64,000 nt of DNA from Nitrospira sp. (GTDB lineage: Bacteria > Nitrospirota > Nitrospiria > Nitrospirales > Nitrospiraceae). Each line of letters begins with the position of its first letter. The first letter of the stretch is position 1. The notes under the pieces are model-generated. The model had not been told where the DNA came from, searched no databases, and worked only from the letters and a program-made list of their open reading frames with translations. The stretch is from positions 186,001-250,000 of the forward strand of contig JACOEL010000001.1 of assembly GCA_024998625.1 (NCBI GenBank), written 5' to 3'. A program made the position numbers and the translations under genes. Shown here in pieces: positions 9,307 to 17,951 of this stretch.

Positions 9307-9768
9307 CAAGGCTAAGGTTGAGGGTAAGTCTTATTTCTAAGAGACCGGATCAATGCATTCAACTCTTTCCAGATGTCGTCGATGCGTTTCAGGGCGACAC
9401 GGTGATCATCCCTTTTCAGGTAACCAACCCGCTGGGCATGGATGAGATAGCTTTTGGTCTCCGTCAGTGAGCCACGGGAAGCATAGTAAAAATTCATCTT
9501 GTCCTTCGTATGATGGCGGCCAAAACCTTCGGCTAGATTTCCAGAGACAGAGAGTGCCGATCGCCTGATCTGGGAGGTCAATCCGTAGTCTTCCTTTTTG
9601 GGAAGCCCCCTCGGTCAACGCAAATATCTGTTGAGCCAGGTCCATCGCTTTCTTCCAGGCCGGCATCTCCTCGAATGAGCGATACACCGCCTATCCCTCA
9701 GGAATGGCTAGCGCGCAGGCTTTAGTCCGAATATCGATCTCTGAACTTTTACCTCAGCCTTGCCCTTG
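9307..9768. mobile_element. IVS-like element: four-helix-bundle gene between imperfect inverted repeats
   Basis: The left end (9307-9329, CAAGGCTAAGGTTGAGGG...) and the reverse complement of the right end (9745-9768, CAAGGGCAAGGCTGAGG...) match over about 24 bases with a few indels. They bracket one small gene of the S23/four-helix-bundle family. Genes of that family are known from intervening sequences in bacterial 23S rRNA, where a stem formed by the element's ends surrounds the ORF. Here the same architecture occurs as an intergenic insert splitting gmd from fcl. No transposase is present, so how it moves, if it does, is unknown. Confidence 0.5.
9312..9687 (-). pseudogene. Four-helix-bundle protein (S23/IVS-encoded family), frameshifted
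   Basis: The N-terminal part (from ATG 9687: MYRSFEEMPAWKKAMDLAQQ) and the C-terminal part (SQIRRSALSVSGNLAEGFGR, then YLIHAQRVGYL) are in different frames. Removing one base from the five-C run at 9606-9610 restores a continuous protein reading LTEGLPKKEDYGLTSQIRR across the junction, exactly the family consensus. The restored protein would be about 124 residues, normal for the family. Either the gene is dead through a one-base homopolymer insertion, or this is a sequencing error. The biochemical role of the family is not established. Confidence 0.8.
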
Positions 9769-9775
9769 TTAAGCG

Positions 9776-10786
9776 CTATCCTCTCCCCTTACCCGTCCCC
9801 TCCAGCGTTTGCCGCTCCGCTCGCACATCCGCGTCCACCATCATGGTCACTAGCTCTTCGAACGAGACTTTCGGCTCCCAACCCAGCGTCTGCTTGGCTT
9901 TGGACGCATCGCCGATCAAGAGGTCGACTTCAGTGGGGCGGTAATAACGTGGGTCGATTTTCACGTATTGTTGCCAGTCCATATCAAGGTGGCTGAACGC
10001 CCGGTCGAGAAATTCCTTGACCGTATGTGTCTCACCCGTCGCGATGACATAGTCGTCCGGCCGGTCGGCCTGTAGCATCATCCACATGGCCTGTACGTAG
10101 TCACCGGCGAATCCCCAATCACGTTTGGCATCGAGATTGCCGAGGTACAGCTCTTTCTGAACCCCCAGCTTGATTCGAGCCGCGGCCCGCGTGATTTTTC
10201 TGGTCACGAAGGTTTCGCCGCGTCGAGGGGATTCATGATTGAATAAGATGCCGCTGCAGGCAAAGAGATCGTAGGCCTCGCGATAATTGACCGTGATCCA
10301 GTGGGCATACACTTTGGCGGCGCCATAGGGACTGCGCGGGTAAAACGGGGTCTGTTCCCGCTGCGGAATTTCCTGCACCTTGCCGAACATTTCGCTGGAG
10401 GAGGCCTGGTAAAACTTGGGTTTGATTCCGGACTCCCGAATGGCCTCCAGGAGGCGAACGGTTCCGAGCCCCGTGACCTCGGCCGTATATTCCGGAACGT
10501 CGAAACTCACGCGAACATGGCTTTGGGCGCCTAAGTTGTAAATTTCATCCGGTTGGATCGTCCGCAGAATCCGATTGAGCGAACTGGCGTCGTTCAGGTC
10601 TCCATAGACGAGCCGCAACCGTGCTTCCGGCACGTGGGGGTCTTGATAAATGCCATCGATGCGAGCCGTATTTAAGGAGCTGGAGCGGCGGACGATCCCA
10701 TGGACCTCGTACCCTTTGGCCAACAGCAGTTCTGCCAGATACGATCCGTCTTGTCCGCTGATACCGGTGATGAGTGCTTTCTTCAC
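9776..10786 (-). CDS. gmd: GDP-mannose 4,6-dehydratase
   Basis: 336-residue SDR enzyme that converts GDP-D-mannose to GDP-4-keto-6-deoxy-D-mannose, using tightly bound NADP. Diagnostic segments are [19 protein letters not shown] (about residues 4-22), [43 protein letters not shown], the catalytic [12 protein letters not shown] (YxxxK), [16 protein letters not shown], and [16 protein letters not shown] near the end. It provides the substrate for GDP-fucose synthase downstream. The intermediate can also lead to GDP-rhamnose or perosamine, but the fcl neighbour points to fucose. About 170 non-coding bases separate it from the divergent heparinase-like gene and should hold its promoter. Confidence 0.96.
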   Translation of the reverse strand: MKKALITGISGQDGSYLAELLLAKGYEVHGIVRRSSSLNTARIDGIYQDPHVPEARLRLVYGDLNDASSLNRILRTIQPDEIYNLGAQSHVRVSFDVPEYTAEVTGLGTVRLLEAIRESGIKPKFYQASSSEMFGKVQEIPQREQTPFYPRSPYGAAKVYAHWITVNYREAYDLFACSGILFNHESPRRGETFVTRKITRAAARIKLGVQKELYLGNLDAKRDWGFAGDYVQAMWMMLQADRPDDYVIATGETHTVKEFLDRAFSHLDMDWQQYVKIDPRYYRPTEVDLLIGDASKAKQTLGWEPKVSFEELVTMMVDADVRAERQTLEGTGKGRG

Positions 10787-10955
10787 GCGTCGCGTTGCTC
10801 CCTCTTTCTGTGTTCAACATCACACCTGCGGGTGTCGCGGGTCAGGCGGAGTACGCTCACCTGACTTGGAGAGCCTTGTTCCTTATCACAATTCCGCTAC
10901 GTAGTGTTAGTGCCGTTCGCCACTGGCTCCAGATCCATACAGACGTTGTCTTATC

Positions 10956-13019
10956 GTGACACACTCACCGCGGATTGCCGCACTGAACTGTGTCAGGACT
11001 GACGGCCGGTCTTTACGTGGTATTTCGGCATTGACCTCAGCGCACGACGAATGTACTGTGCCTTCATCGACGGTGCACCTTGCCAAGGCCGAATGGACGG
11101 AGCCTTGTTCACGAAATTCTTTCCCACTCATTCTGTATGGCGTGTCATTGCGCGTAACGCTTTCATTCAATCCCAATGCACTTCCCCAACGCCTCGCCTC
11201 GTCGGTGAAAGCGCTCGCTGCACCGGGGGGGCTGGAATGGTGGAGCCATGCGCGGGAACGGGCGCTGTTTTTTTCCCTGCACCTGCGGCAGGGTCTCGGC
11301 AGGCCATCGCTCCATCGACAATTTTCCGCGCAGGATGTGCCGCGCTACTCATTCTGTACGAGCCCCTCGCCGCTGTTGCCTTCCCTGCCCTGGCATCTTC
11401 CGGCCGATGACGGACAGTTGGACGCGTTGCTCAAAGGCGTCGTCACCGTCTTCGGGTATTCCTGGGCTTGGGCCCCCGATGGCTCCTGTTGGCATCGAGC
11501 GCCGGATACGGGAGCGCTGTGGCCGCGCCGGTTTTTTGCCGACATTCCGGTTCATGCCGGCAACCCCTGCGGAGATATTCGCATGGCGTGGGAGCCTTCA
11601 CGCCTTCAGCACCTGGTATGCCTGGCTATGTTGGCACAGCAGGCTGAACCCGCCGTACGCACAGGCGCCGTGGCGGCGGTGGAAGCACAGCTCGTCTCCT
11701 GGGTGGAGGCGAATCCGTTTTTAACCGGTATCCACTATATCTCCCCGACGGAATGCGCCCTTCGACTACTGGCTGTCTGTCATGCGATGGATGTCCTCCG
11801 TCCGTGGTTGCTCTCCTCGGCGCGAGTGTGGCCTGCTGTATTGACCCTCGTTTCCGGCCATGCGGAATTGATCCGGAAACGCCTTTCGCTTCGCGTGACT
11901 ACCCCTCACGACACACTGGCGGCTGCGGTGGCGTTGATCTATGCCGGCAGTCTCTTTCCTGAAATGGACATGGCTGAGCGATGGCTCGCGTTCGGCCATT
12001 ACCTGTTGGAAGCAGAGACTCCTCGGCATATCAGCCATGACGGCGGCAGTCAGGAGCAGGGAGTGGGGTACCTTCAGTTTTGTACGGATCTCTATGGGAT
12101 GGTGTTGGCGCTCCTCGATCATCGGCACTCGCCTGTTGCTGAGAAGATTCGCCCGGTGTTCGCGCGCAGCCGAGACTTTCTGGACGAGTTCCGCAATTCC
12201 ATCGATGGGAGTCTTCCACCGATCGGGGAAGGCGAGCATGAGTGCGCGCTGTCTCCCTATATGCATTTTGTCCAACCCCGCAAGGCGCACTCTCCCGGCC
12301 TGACCACCTTTCATCTCTCAGGGTATTCGATTCTTCGCGGCCGGATGGGGGAACGGGCGATTTTCGATCATGGCGCGTTGGGCATGGCGCCACGGTATAC
12401 ACACGGCCATGCCGATGCGCTCTCTTTGTTCCTTCAGGTCGGATCGCGTGATGTGTTGATCGACCCGGGGACCTATACCTGCACCGGCAATGAAGAGTGG
12501 CGGATGTATTTTCGCGGTACACGCGCCCACAATACGGTGACCATCGATGGGCAGGACCAGGCCGTCCAGGATGGTCCGCTGGCTTGGTCAATGCCCTTCG
12601 ATACCCACCTCGTCTACAAAGATGAAACGCCTGAAGGGAAAATCACCGTGATCGCCAGGCATTATGGATACAAGGATCGATTAGGGGTGACCCATTTACG
12701 CGGGGTGTCGTATGAGCCGCCCGGTTCCTGGATGATTTGGGACTGGCTCACCGGAACCGGCATGCACCAGGTAGAGCTCAATTGGCATTTGGGCTGCCGG
12801 CCGATTCCCGTGGATGGGGGCTATCGCTTGGAAGGGTGTGATCCCAGTCTCCTGCTCACCGTTGAAGGCGGCAGGAGTACCCTCTGTGAGGGCAGTGTGC
12901 AACCGGTGGGCGGATGGGCCTCGAAACGGTATGGGTCAAAGCATCCGATCACGACACTACGGGTCGAATACACCGGTTCGGTCCCACATGAATTCATGAC
13001 TCGTCTGCGCTTCGTGTAG
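10956..13019 (+). CDS. Heparinase II/III family polysaccharide lyase-like protein
   Basis: An up to 687-residue protein with an alpha-toroid N-terminal half and the C-terminal heparinase II/III domain. The best signature is in the C-terminal half: HADALSLFLQVGSRDVLIDPG, then YFRGTRAHNTVTIDGQDQ, which holds the conserved metal/active-site region. Members in exopolysaccharide loci are thought to cut or trim acidic polysaccharide. It is the only plus-strand gene in region A and lies divergent from gmd. The start is uncertain. GTG 10956 gives a long N-terminus of low-complexity, non-family character. GTG 11142 (VSLRVTLSFNPN) would remove 62 residues and fits the family better. No signal peptide is evident from either start. 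Confidence 0.82.
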   Translation: MTHSPRIAALNCVRTDGRSLRGISALTSAHDECTVPSSTVHLAKAEWTEPCSRNSFPLILYGVSLRVTLSFNPNALPQRLASSVKALAAPGGLEWWSHARERALFFSLHLRQGLGRPSLHRQFSAQDVPRYSFCTSPSPLLPSLPWHLPADDGQLDALLKGVVTVFGYSWAWAPDGSCWHRAPDTGALWPRRFFADIPVHAGNPCGDIRMAWEPSRLQHLVCLAMLAQQAEPAVRTGAVAAVEAQLVSWVEANPFLTGIHYISPTECALRLLAVCHAMDVLRPWLLSSARVWPAVLTLVSGHAELIRKRLSLRVTTPHDTLAAAVALIYAGSLFPEMDMAERWLAFGHYLLEAETPRHISHDGGSQEQGVGYLQFCTDLYGMVLALLDHRHSPVAEKIRPVFARSRDFLDEFRNSIDGSLPPIGEGEHECALSPYMHFVQPRKAHSPGLTTFHLSGYSILRGRMGERAIFDHGALGMAPRYTHGHADALSLFLQVGSRDVLIDPGTYTCTGNEEWRMYFRGTRAHNTVTIDGQDQAVQDGPLAWSMPFDTHLVYKDETPEGKITVIARHYGYKDRLGVTHLRGVSYEPPGSWMIWDWLTGTGMHQVELNWHLGCRPIPVDGGYRLEGCDPSLLLTVEGGRSTLCEGSVQPVGGWASKRYGSKHPITTLRVEYTGSVPHEFMTRLRFV

Positions 13020-13194
13020 GAGTCTGTCCGAGCCATGCCATTGTGCTGCGGCAAATGAACTGCTGGCATCTGCGTCGTTCTCGGCCCAAAACAATCCTCA
13101 ACGTATTCCAGTGAATGCGCCTCCGGTTTTTTCGCGCCTGCAGCCTCGCAACGAAGGACGACTCAGAGGGACTCCTAGTATCCCTTCGAGCACT

Positions 13195-14295
13195 TTATTC
13201 AGAGGCGAGCAGCCTTTCCAGGTGTGCCACGATGCGCTCTGCTGTCTTGCCGTCCCATTTCGGCGGAATCGCGCCCTTTTTCCATTGACCGGCCATCAAG
13301 CGTGCCAGCGCGGGGGGCAGTTTCCTCGGATCGGTTCCGATCAACTCGTTGGTCCCGATCGTAACGGTCTCCGGTCGTTCGGTGTTATCGCGCAGGGTCA
13401 GACAGGGCACTCCGAGCACGGTCGTTTCTTCAGTGATGCCGCCTGAATCGGTAATCACTCCGCGGGCGTGTTTCACGAGATAGTTGAATTCGAGGTAGCC
13501 CAGCGGATCGACATAGTGCATGGAAGGAAGCGTCTTGCCGGCTTCGCGCAAATTCTTGGCGGTACGCGGGTGCACCGGAAAGACCACCGGCAACCCGTGG
13601 GTGCCGTCTGCAATCGCCTTCAGCAGTCCGAGCAATTGCTGCTCGCCATCCACATTCGCAGGACGGTGCAGGGTCACAACGAAGTAGCGGTTCGGTTCCA
13701 GCGCGAGGGAACTCCAACAGGCCGGCGGACGCAAACGCGGGAGTTGCTTCAATAACGTGTCGATCATGGTGTTGCCGACGAAGAAGATCCGGTCATCCGT
13801 CACACCGGCCCGGCGCAGATTCTCGTTGGCGGTGTCGCTGGTGGTGAAGAACCAATTGGTAATGGAATCCGTCACGACTCGGTTGATCTCTTCCGGCATG
13901 GTCCAATCGTTCGAGCGGATGCCCCCTTCCACATGGGCCACGGGAATACCCATCTTGCGGGCCACGATCGAACAGGCCATGGTTGAGGTGACGTCCCCGA
14001 CGACCAGGCAGAGGTCGCTCTTCTCTTTCGTCAGCACCCGCTCGTAGTTCACCATAATACCGGCCGTTTGCTCGGCCTGCGTCCCCGACCCCACCTCCAG
14101 GTTGATGTCCGGATCCGGTATGCCGAGCTCTTCGAAAAAACTTCCCGACATGGCTCGATCATAGTGCTGCCCCGTATGGATGAGCCGGAAGCGCAGCGCG
14201 CGGCCTTTCGTGCGAGCGACATTCAAGGCGTCGATGATCGGCGCGATTTTCATGAAATTCGGCCGAGCGCCGGCGATGAGATCGATACGTTTCAT
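13195..14295 (-). CDS. wecB: UDP-N-acetylglucosamine 2-epimerase (non-hydrolysing)
   Basis: 366-residue GT-B-fold enzyme interconverting UDP-GlcNAc and UDP-ManNAc. Recognisable segments are AGARPNFMKIAPI at the start, HTGQHYDRAMSGSFFEELGI, LEVGSGTQAEQTAGIM, VVGDVTSTMACSIVARKMGI, HVEGGIRSNDWTMPEEINR and TDSGGITEETTVLGVPCLTLR near the C-terminus. Length is normal. It supplies UDP-ManNAc for the polysaccharide. It converges on the heparinase-like gene, with 175 bases between the two stop codons and no convincing terminator there. Confidence 0.94.
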   Translation of the reverse strand: MKRIDLIAGARPNFMKIAPIIDALNVARTKGRALRFRLIHTGQHYDRAMSGSFFEELGIPDPDINLEVGSGTQAEQTAGIMVNYERVLTKEKSDLCLVVGDVTSTMACSIVARKMGIPVAHVEGGIRSNDWTMPEEINRVVTDSITNWFFTTSDTANENLRRAGVTDDRIFFVGNTMIDTLLKQLPRLRPPACWSSLALEPNRYFVVTLHRPANVDGEQQLLGLLKAIADGTHGLPVVFPVHPRTAKNLREAGKTLPSMHYVDPLGYLEFNYLVKHARGVITDSGGITEETTVLGVPCLTLRDNTERPETVTIGTNELIGTDPRKLPPALARLMAGQWKKGAIPPKWDGKTAERIVAHLERLLASE

Positions 14296-14680
14296 AAGCC
14301 TAATCCTGTCTGGGTTTGTGCACTCCGCGATTCCGCCCTCGCCGTCGAGGCAAGGCGATGAGGTTCAATGTTCACATGCTCAAGAGACGGTGAGTTGAAA
14401 GACGCCCGCTTCCGATGCACGGTCCCGGCTGATCCGAGAAGCACGTGGTGAAAAAGACGGAATACGATGGCGAGGATCGCCTCATCATGTACATAGCGGA
14501 GCCGGACCCGTCAGTCAACAAAAACGGCTCTGTTCACGAGTGGGCGGGAATTGACAACGAGGTGCGGTCCTGCGAGTCGAACCGTTCTCCGGCTGAACGC
14601 TCAGGCGGGGGAAATGGCATGCGCAGCGAATCATCCCGGAGGAGGCTTGCTCTGCGTGGAAAGGATACAGACGTGCTCGC
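14296..14680. other. Non-coding spacer with no recognisable feature
   Basis: 385 bases between wecB and the small lipoprotein gene. Short open frames occur on both strands, but none has a convincing Shine-Dalgarno/start pair, protein-like composition or a family match I recognise. A TTGACA at about 14550 lacks a partner -10 element. The segment upstream of wecB presumably holds its promoter, but I cannot point to it. Confidence 0.5.
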
Positions 14681-14920
14681 CTACTCTTTTTCGACCAGGC
14701 GCCATCCCTGTTTCTGTACACAGCGCTCGGTGGCCTGGATGATGAGCAACTGAATACCCTGTTGCAGTTTGGGATCGCGCAAAGTGTCGGCTTGACACTT
14801 GTTGTAATCCTGAGTGAATTGATCCTTCGGGCGGTTCGGATGCACCCATTCGCTGGTACTGCACCCAGCTGACAGGGAGAGGACTACGAGGGAGAGCGTC
14901 AGGCGCATGCAACGAGTCAT
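14681..14920 (-). CDS. Small lipoprotein, unknown function
   Basis: 79 residues with a classic type II signal peptide: MTRCMRLTLSLVVLSLSAGC, with the lipobox LSAGC and modified Cys at 20. The mature part is short and polar (STSEWVHPNRPKDQFTQDY) and contains two more Cys (in NKCQAD and ERCVQKQG). These could pair in the periplasm. It should be anchored to the inner or outer membrane by lipid. Residue 2 after Cys is Thr, not Asp, which favours outer-membrane sorting under the E. coli rule. It stands alone between the polysaccharide and chemotaxis regions. Function is not recognised. Confidence 0.75.
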   Translation of the reverse strand: MTRCMRLTLSLVVLSLSAGCSTSEWVHPNRPKDQFTQDYNKCQADTLRDPKLQQGIQLLIIQATERCVQKQGWRLVEKE

Positions 14921-15024
14921 GGGTGCCTCACAAGTGAGCGTGCCACAAGAGAATGAGATGGACGACGGGAAGATAAACCGTGGTTACGGTGCGCGTCAAG
15001 CTGGGGTGCCGGCAACTGAGCGCC

Positions 15025-15924
15025 CTAGGGCAGCGGCACAGAAAACGTGACCTCGGTTCCGCGCTCGTTGTAGGTCAAGTCGGGAAAGAAAGCCTTGGCG
15101 AGAAATACGCCGCGCCCGTTTGCGTCGCGACTGTCGCAGGGTTGATCCGATCGCGTCAGGAAGCGGTTCCAGGTGAAGCCGTTTCCTTCATCCGTGATGG
15201 CATACCGCATGCGACGGTGGAACTTGTCATACAGCGCCCGGACGATGACGCGACGCTGGGCAAAGCGCGGGTTGCGGCGCCGTTCAGCGATCAGGGCATC
15301 AAACCGGTCGGTACTCAAGGCTTCATGTTTTTCTCGATAGTAGATTTCCAGGCTGCCATGTTCCACCGCATTGACAATCAGCTCGATCAAGGTTGTGCGA
15401 AGGTGCAGCCGTTGGGTTTCGGGAAGCCCCATCGCCGTGCTCTCAATCAGCCAGGTTACGCAGGATTCAACGTCGCCAGGATCGGTTCCGATAACCAGGC
15501 GATACTCCAACTGCTCGATGCCCGGGACATCGTCGATGGTCTGAGGGATTCTCCGGAGCGCCCGATCCAGGGCCATGCCGAGCTCCCCTGCCTGGGTCGG
15601 TTTGTACAGGCAATCTCCCGCGCCGGCTCGAACGGCTTCCAGGACAGCCTGTTCATTCCCCGCCTCGATGGTCGCGATGACCGCCGTCCGTGCGCTGCGT
15701 TTGATCGCTTCACGGATCAGTTTGAACCCGTTCGGCTCGGGGAGAAACAGGTCGGTCATGAGCACATCCGGCGATGCCATGTCCATCATGGCCAAGGCCA
15801 CATGCGGATCAGGGGCTGTCATGATCGAGAGACCGCGAGTCTTTGCCTGTTCCATGACCATGGCCAGCGTGCCGGCACAGGGCTCCACGACGAACAGCGT
15901 TCGGGATGCGGCGGGACGTGTCAT
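15025..15924 (-). CDS. Receiver-like domain fused to an RsbW-type HATPase (anti-sigma/serine kinase)
   Basis: 299 residues. Residues 8-125 form a receiver-like domain with the phospho-acceptor Asp in VLMTDLFLPEPNG and the Lys in LYKPTQ. The usual N-terminal acidic pair is degenerate (LFVVEPCAG), so Mg binding may be impaired. Residues 140-299 are an RsbW/HATPase_c_2 domain with N box ELIVNAVEHGS, G1 box TDEGNGFTW and G2 box NGRGVFLAKAFF. Such kinases phosphorylate STAS antagonists. The gene overlaps the Hpt gene (ATGA) and follows the receiver-PP2C and STAS genes. The set therefore looks like a partner-switching circuit with kinase and phosphatase on separate proteins. The output target is unknown. 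Confidence 0.83.
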   Translation of the reverse strand: MTRPAASRTLFVVEPCAGTLAMVMEQAKTRGLSIMTAPDPHVALAMMDMASPDVLMTDLFLPEPNGFKLIREAIKRSARTAVIATIEAGNEQAVLEAVRAGAGDCLYKPTQAGELGMALDRALRRIPQTIDDVPGIEQLEYRLVIGTDPGDVESCVTWLIESTAMGLPETQRLHLRTTLIELIVNAVEHGSLEIYYREKHEALSTDRFDALIAERRRNPRFAQRRVIVRALYDKFHRRMRYAITDEGNGFTWNRFLTRSDQPCDSRDANGRGVFLAKAFFPDLTYNERGTEVTFSVPLP

Positions 15925-16280
15925 GACGGAAATCCCTTCTCGATGATCACCCGCAGGGCGGCCGTTAATCGTTGAACCTCGGCATGGACCCGCTCTCCGA
16001 CCGCTGCGATCTCGTTTAGGGCCGCCTGTCGGGCTGATTCTTCAAGCTGTGCCGCGGCGGCCACGGTCGGGCGAGCGCAGAACTCCATGGCTGAGCCCTT
16101 CAATTTGTGCGCTTCCTTGGCCAGCGCCGGAAGATTTTTGTCGGCGAGGGCGGTCTGAATTGCAGCGAGTGCTGCGGGCGAACGTTCGAGGAACATCTCG
16201 GCCAGGGTCAGAAATAAGTCCTGATCGCCGCCGAACCGTTCCATGGCGGCCGTCAGGTCCATGACGGGTTGAGCGTTCAT
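15921..16280 (-). CDS. Hpt (histidine phosphotransfer) domain protein
   Basis: 119 residues, essentially one Hpt four-helix bundle. The phospho-histidine lies in KEAHKLKGSAMEFCA (about residues 56-70), preceded by the MDLTAAMERFGGDQDLFLTL segment common to Hpt proteins. The start is ATG 16280, overlapping the upstream stop by one base (TAATG). Longer frames would be buried in the receiver-PP2C gene. It probably relays phosphate from an external hybrid kinase to the receiver of the neighbouring PP2C or HATPase proteins, as HptB does toward HsbR in Pseudomonas. That analogy is inference from gene order. Confidence 0.88.
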   Translation of the reverse strand: MNAQPVMDLTAAMERFGGDQDLFLTLAEMFLERSPAALAAIQTALADKNLPALAKEAHKLKGSAMEFCARPTVAAAAQLEESARQAALNEIAAVGERVHAEVQRLTAALRVIIEKGFPS

Positions 16281-17545
16281 TATGACTTCTCCTTCGCCGG
16301 AGCCGATCTGTCCAGCACTTCGACGCCGAGGAGCGCCACATCGTCGGGAAACATGTCGCCCCCCAGCCATTGTCGAGCCGTGGTCATGGTATCTCCGATG
16401 CTGTACGCCAACGTATGCGTGCGGTGGCTTTCCAGTGTGGCCTGCAAACGATCCCTGCCCCACAGCTCCCCGCTCGGCGACGGGGCTTCATAGATACCAT
16501 CACTCAGGAGATACAGACGATCCTGAGGCTGCAAGTGCGCGGTCGCACTGTCGAAGATGAGCGTCGGGTCGAACCCGAGCGGGAGGCTCGCCGAAGATAA
16601 CCATTGCGAAGCCCCTTGGAGGGAATGGAGAAATGCGCCGCAGTGCCCTGCTGCTGCATACGATAAGGTCCGCGACGGAAGATGCAGACGCCCGACCCAC
16701 AGGGTGAAGTATTCCCCGTCCTGGGTCAGCGGAAACCGACGGTTCGCTTCCGTGATGATGGCCCCCGGCTCGAAACTTCCGACGGCTTTCGCGAGGTTGT
16801 CTTCCCGCAAGAAACTCATCAGTGCGACGGCGCGCAAGGCTGCGGCCACCCCGTGGCCCGACGCATCGAGAATATAGAGACCGAGCGTTTCGGTACCCCA
16901 GGCGCTGACCTGAAACAAGTCGCCACCCAAGGCGAGGGACGGTTGGTAGGCCCACTGCACGCTGACTCCCGGGGTCGGCATGCTGGGGGGAGGAAGCTGC
17001 GCACGCACGAAGTCCGCAGCCGATTGCAGCTCGCTTTCCAGTTCGGCTTGCTTCGCGGACAGCAGCCGATGCGAACGATCGAGATCGTCGCGCGTGCGTT
17101 CGATTTCGCGAACCAACGCACTGGATCGAAGGCTGGCCTGTACCCGTGCCAGAACTTCCTGCTTGCTCGCTGCTTTGCTGAGAAAATCGTCGGCGCCACG
17201 CGAGAGCCCCTCCGCAATTTGTTCGGGCTGGTCGTGAGCGGTCATGAGCACGACTTGGCTGGACCGTAACTCCCTATCCGCGCGGATCGCCTCGCAGACG
17301 CTGGGACCGTCCAGACCCGGCATCATCCAATCGAGAATCACCAGATCCGGACGCTGTGCGCGGATAGCGGCCAAGCCGGCGACTCCATCGCCGGCTTCGA
17401 TGACACGGTAGCCCAACCGTTTCAGCCGCCCGGCCATGCTGATACGGGTGATCTCATCGTCGTCGACGAGGAGGATGACCGGCATAGGCCTGGCGACCTT
17501 ACCGGCAAGAGGTTCATCCACGATGCGATGCGCTGACTCAGCCAC
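16280..17545 (-). CDS. Response regulator with PP2C (RsbU/SpoIIE-type) serine phosphatase output
   Basis: 421 residues. The receiver (about 20-140) has an intact acidic pair (ILLVDDDEIT), acceptor Asp in VILDWMMPGLDG and Lys in FLSKAASK. A coiled-coil linker follows (IERTRDDLDRSHRLLSAKQ). The C-terminal PP2C domain has metal-ligand motifs SLALGGDLFQV, LDASGHGVAAALRAV and FPDDVALLGVE. When phosphorylated it should dephosphorylate a STAS anti-sigma antagonist. Two STAS genes lie immediately upstream. GTG 17545 is chosen because AGGAG sits eight bases upstream. ATG 17482 is an alternative. The architecture matches HsbR minus its C-terminal kinase, which here is encoded by the gene at 15025. Confidence 0.9.
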   Translation of the reverse strand: MAESAHRIVDEPLAGKVARPMPVILLVDDDEITRISMAGRLKRLGYRVIEAGDGVAGLAAIRAQRPDLVILDWMMPGLDGPSVCEAIRADRELRSSQVVLMTAHDQPEQIAEGLSRGADDFLSKAASKQEVLARVQASLRSSALVREIERTRDDLDRSHRLLSAKQAELESELQSAADFVRAQLPPPSMPTPGVSVQWAYQPSLALGGDLFQVSAWGTETLGLYILDASGHGVAAALRAVALMSFLREDNLAKAVGSFEPGAIITEANRRFPLTQDGEYFTLWVGRLHLPSRTLSYAAAGHCGAFLHSLQGASQWLSSASLPLGFDPTLIFDSATAHLQPQDRLYLLSDGIYEAPSPSGELWGRDRLQATLESHRTHTLAYSIGDTMTTARQWLGGDMFPDDVALLGVEVLDRSAPAKEKS

Positions 17546-17568
17546 GTCTGCTGCTCCTGATACCGGTG

Positions 17569-17919
17569 TTATCCGGCCGTCGGAAGACGGCTCTCTGCAA
17601 GGGCATCCTGTTCCGAAGCATAGACCGGCAGGATCTGGTGGAGATTTGCCAGGGTGATGATTTCTTTGACATAGCTCTGGGGGTTCAGCAGGCTGACCAT
17701 GCCTTGCGTGGCTGGAAAGCTCTGGGCCAACAGCGCCAATATGCCGATAGCCGAACTGTCCAGAAAGCGAACGCCTTGCATGTTCAAAATCAAATGCCGA
17801 CAGCCGGCTCGCTTACTCCGCTCCACCGCAGCTTTGAACGTGGTGCGATTGGCGTAGCTGAGTTCTCCCATCAGATCGAGAATAATGGACTGTCCGATAC
17901 GGCGTTCGGTGACCTGCAT
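17569..17919 (-). CDS. STAS-domain anti-sigma factor antagonist
   Basis: 116 residues, one STAS domain: beta-strand MQVTERRIGQSIILDLMGEL, then LILNMQGVRFLDSSAIGILALL, where the Ser pair after Asp is the normal RsbV-type phosphorylation site. It should be phosphorylated by the HATPase protein (15025) and dephosphorylated by the PP2C regulator (16280). It lies 23 bases upstream of the latter, in the same operon. Short C-terminal extension, no membrane segment. Confidence 0.86.
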   Translation of the reverse strand: MQVTERRIGQSIILDLMGELSYANRTTFKAAVERSKRAGCRHLILNMQGVRFLDSSAIGILALLAQSFPATQGMVSLLNPQSYVKEIITLANLHQILPVYASEQDALAESRLPTAG

Positions 17920-17951
17920 ACACGGCTCCTCTCCCAGTCTCAGTCCCGATC

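Noticed and set aside
13020-13194. Possible terminator between the converging heparinase-like gene and wecB.
   Set aside because: Short GGGA/TCCC pairings and a T-run exist but do not form one coherent stem with a following U-run.
14445-14753. Open frame on the plus strand in the spacer after wecB.
   Set aside because: No convincing Shine-Dalgarno, charged low-complexity composition, and it overlaps the lipoprotein gene on the other strand.
14934-14952. A sigma-54-like sequence (TGGCACG...CTTG) upstream of the small lipoprotein gene.
   Set aside because: Spacing between the -24 and -12 parts is off by one base and the -12 is TTGT, not TTGC. This is within chance.
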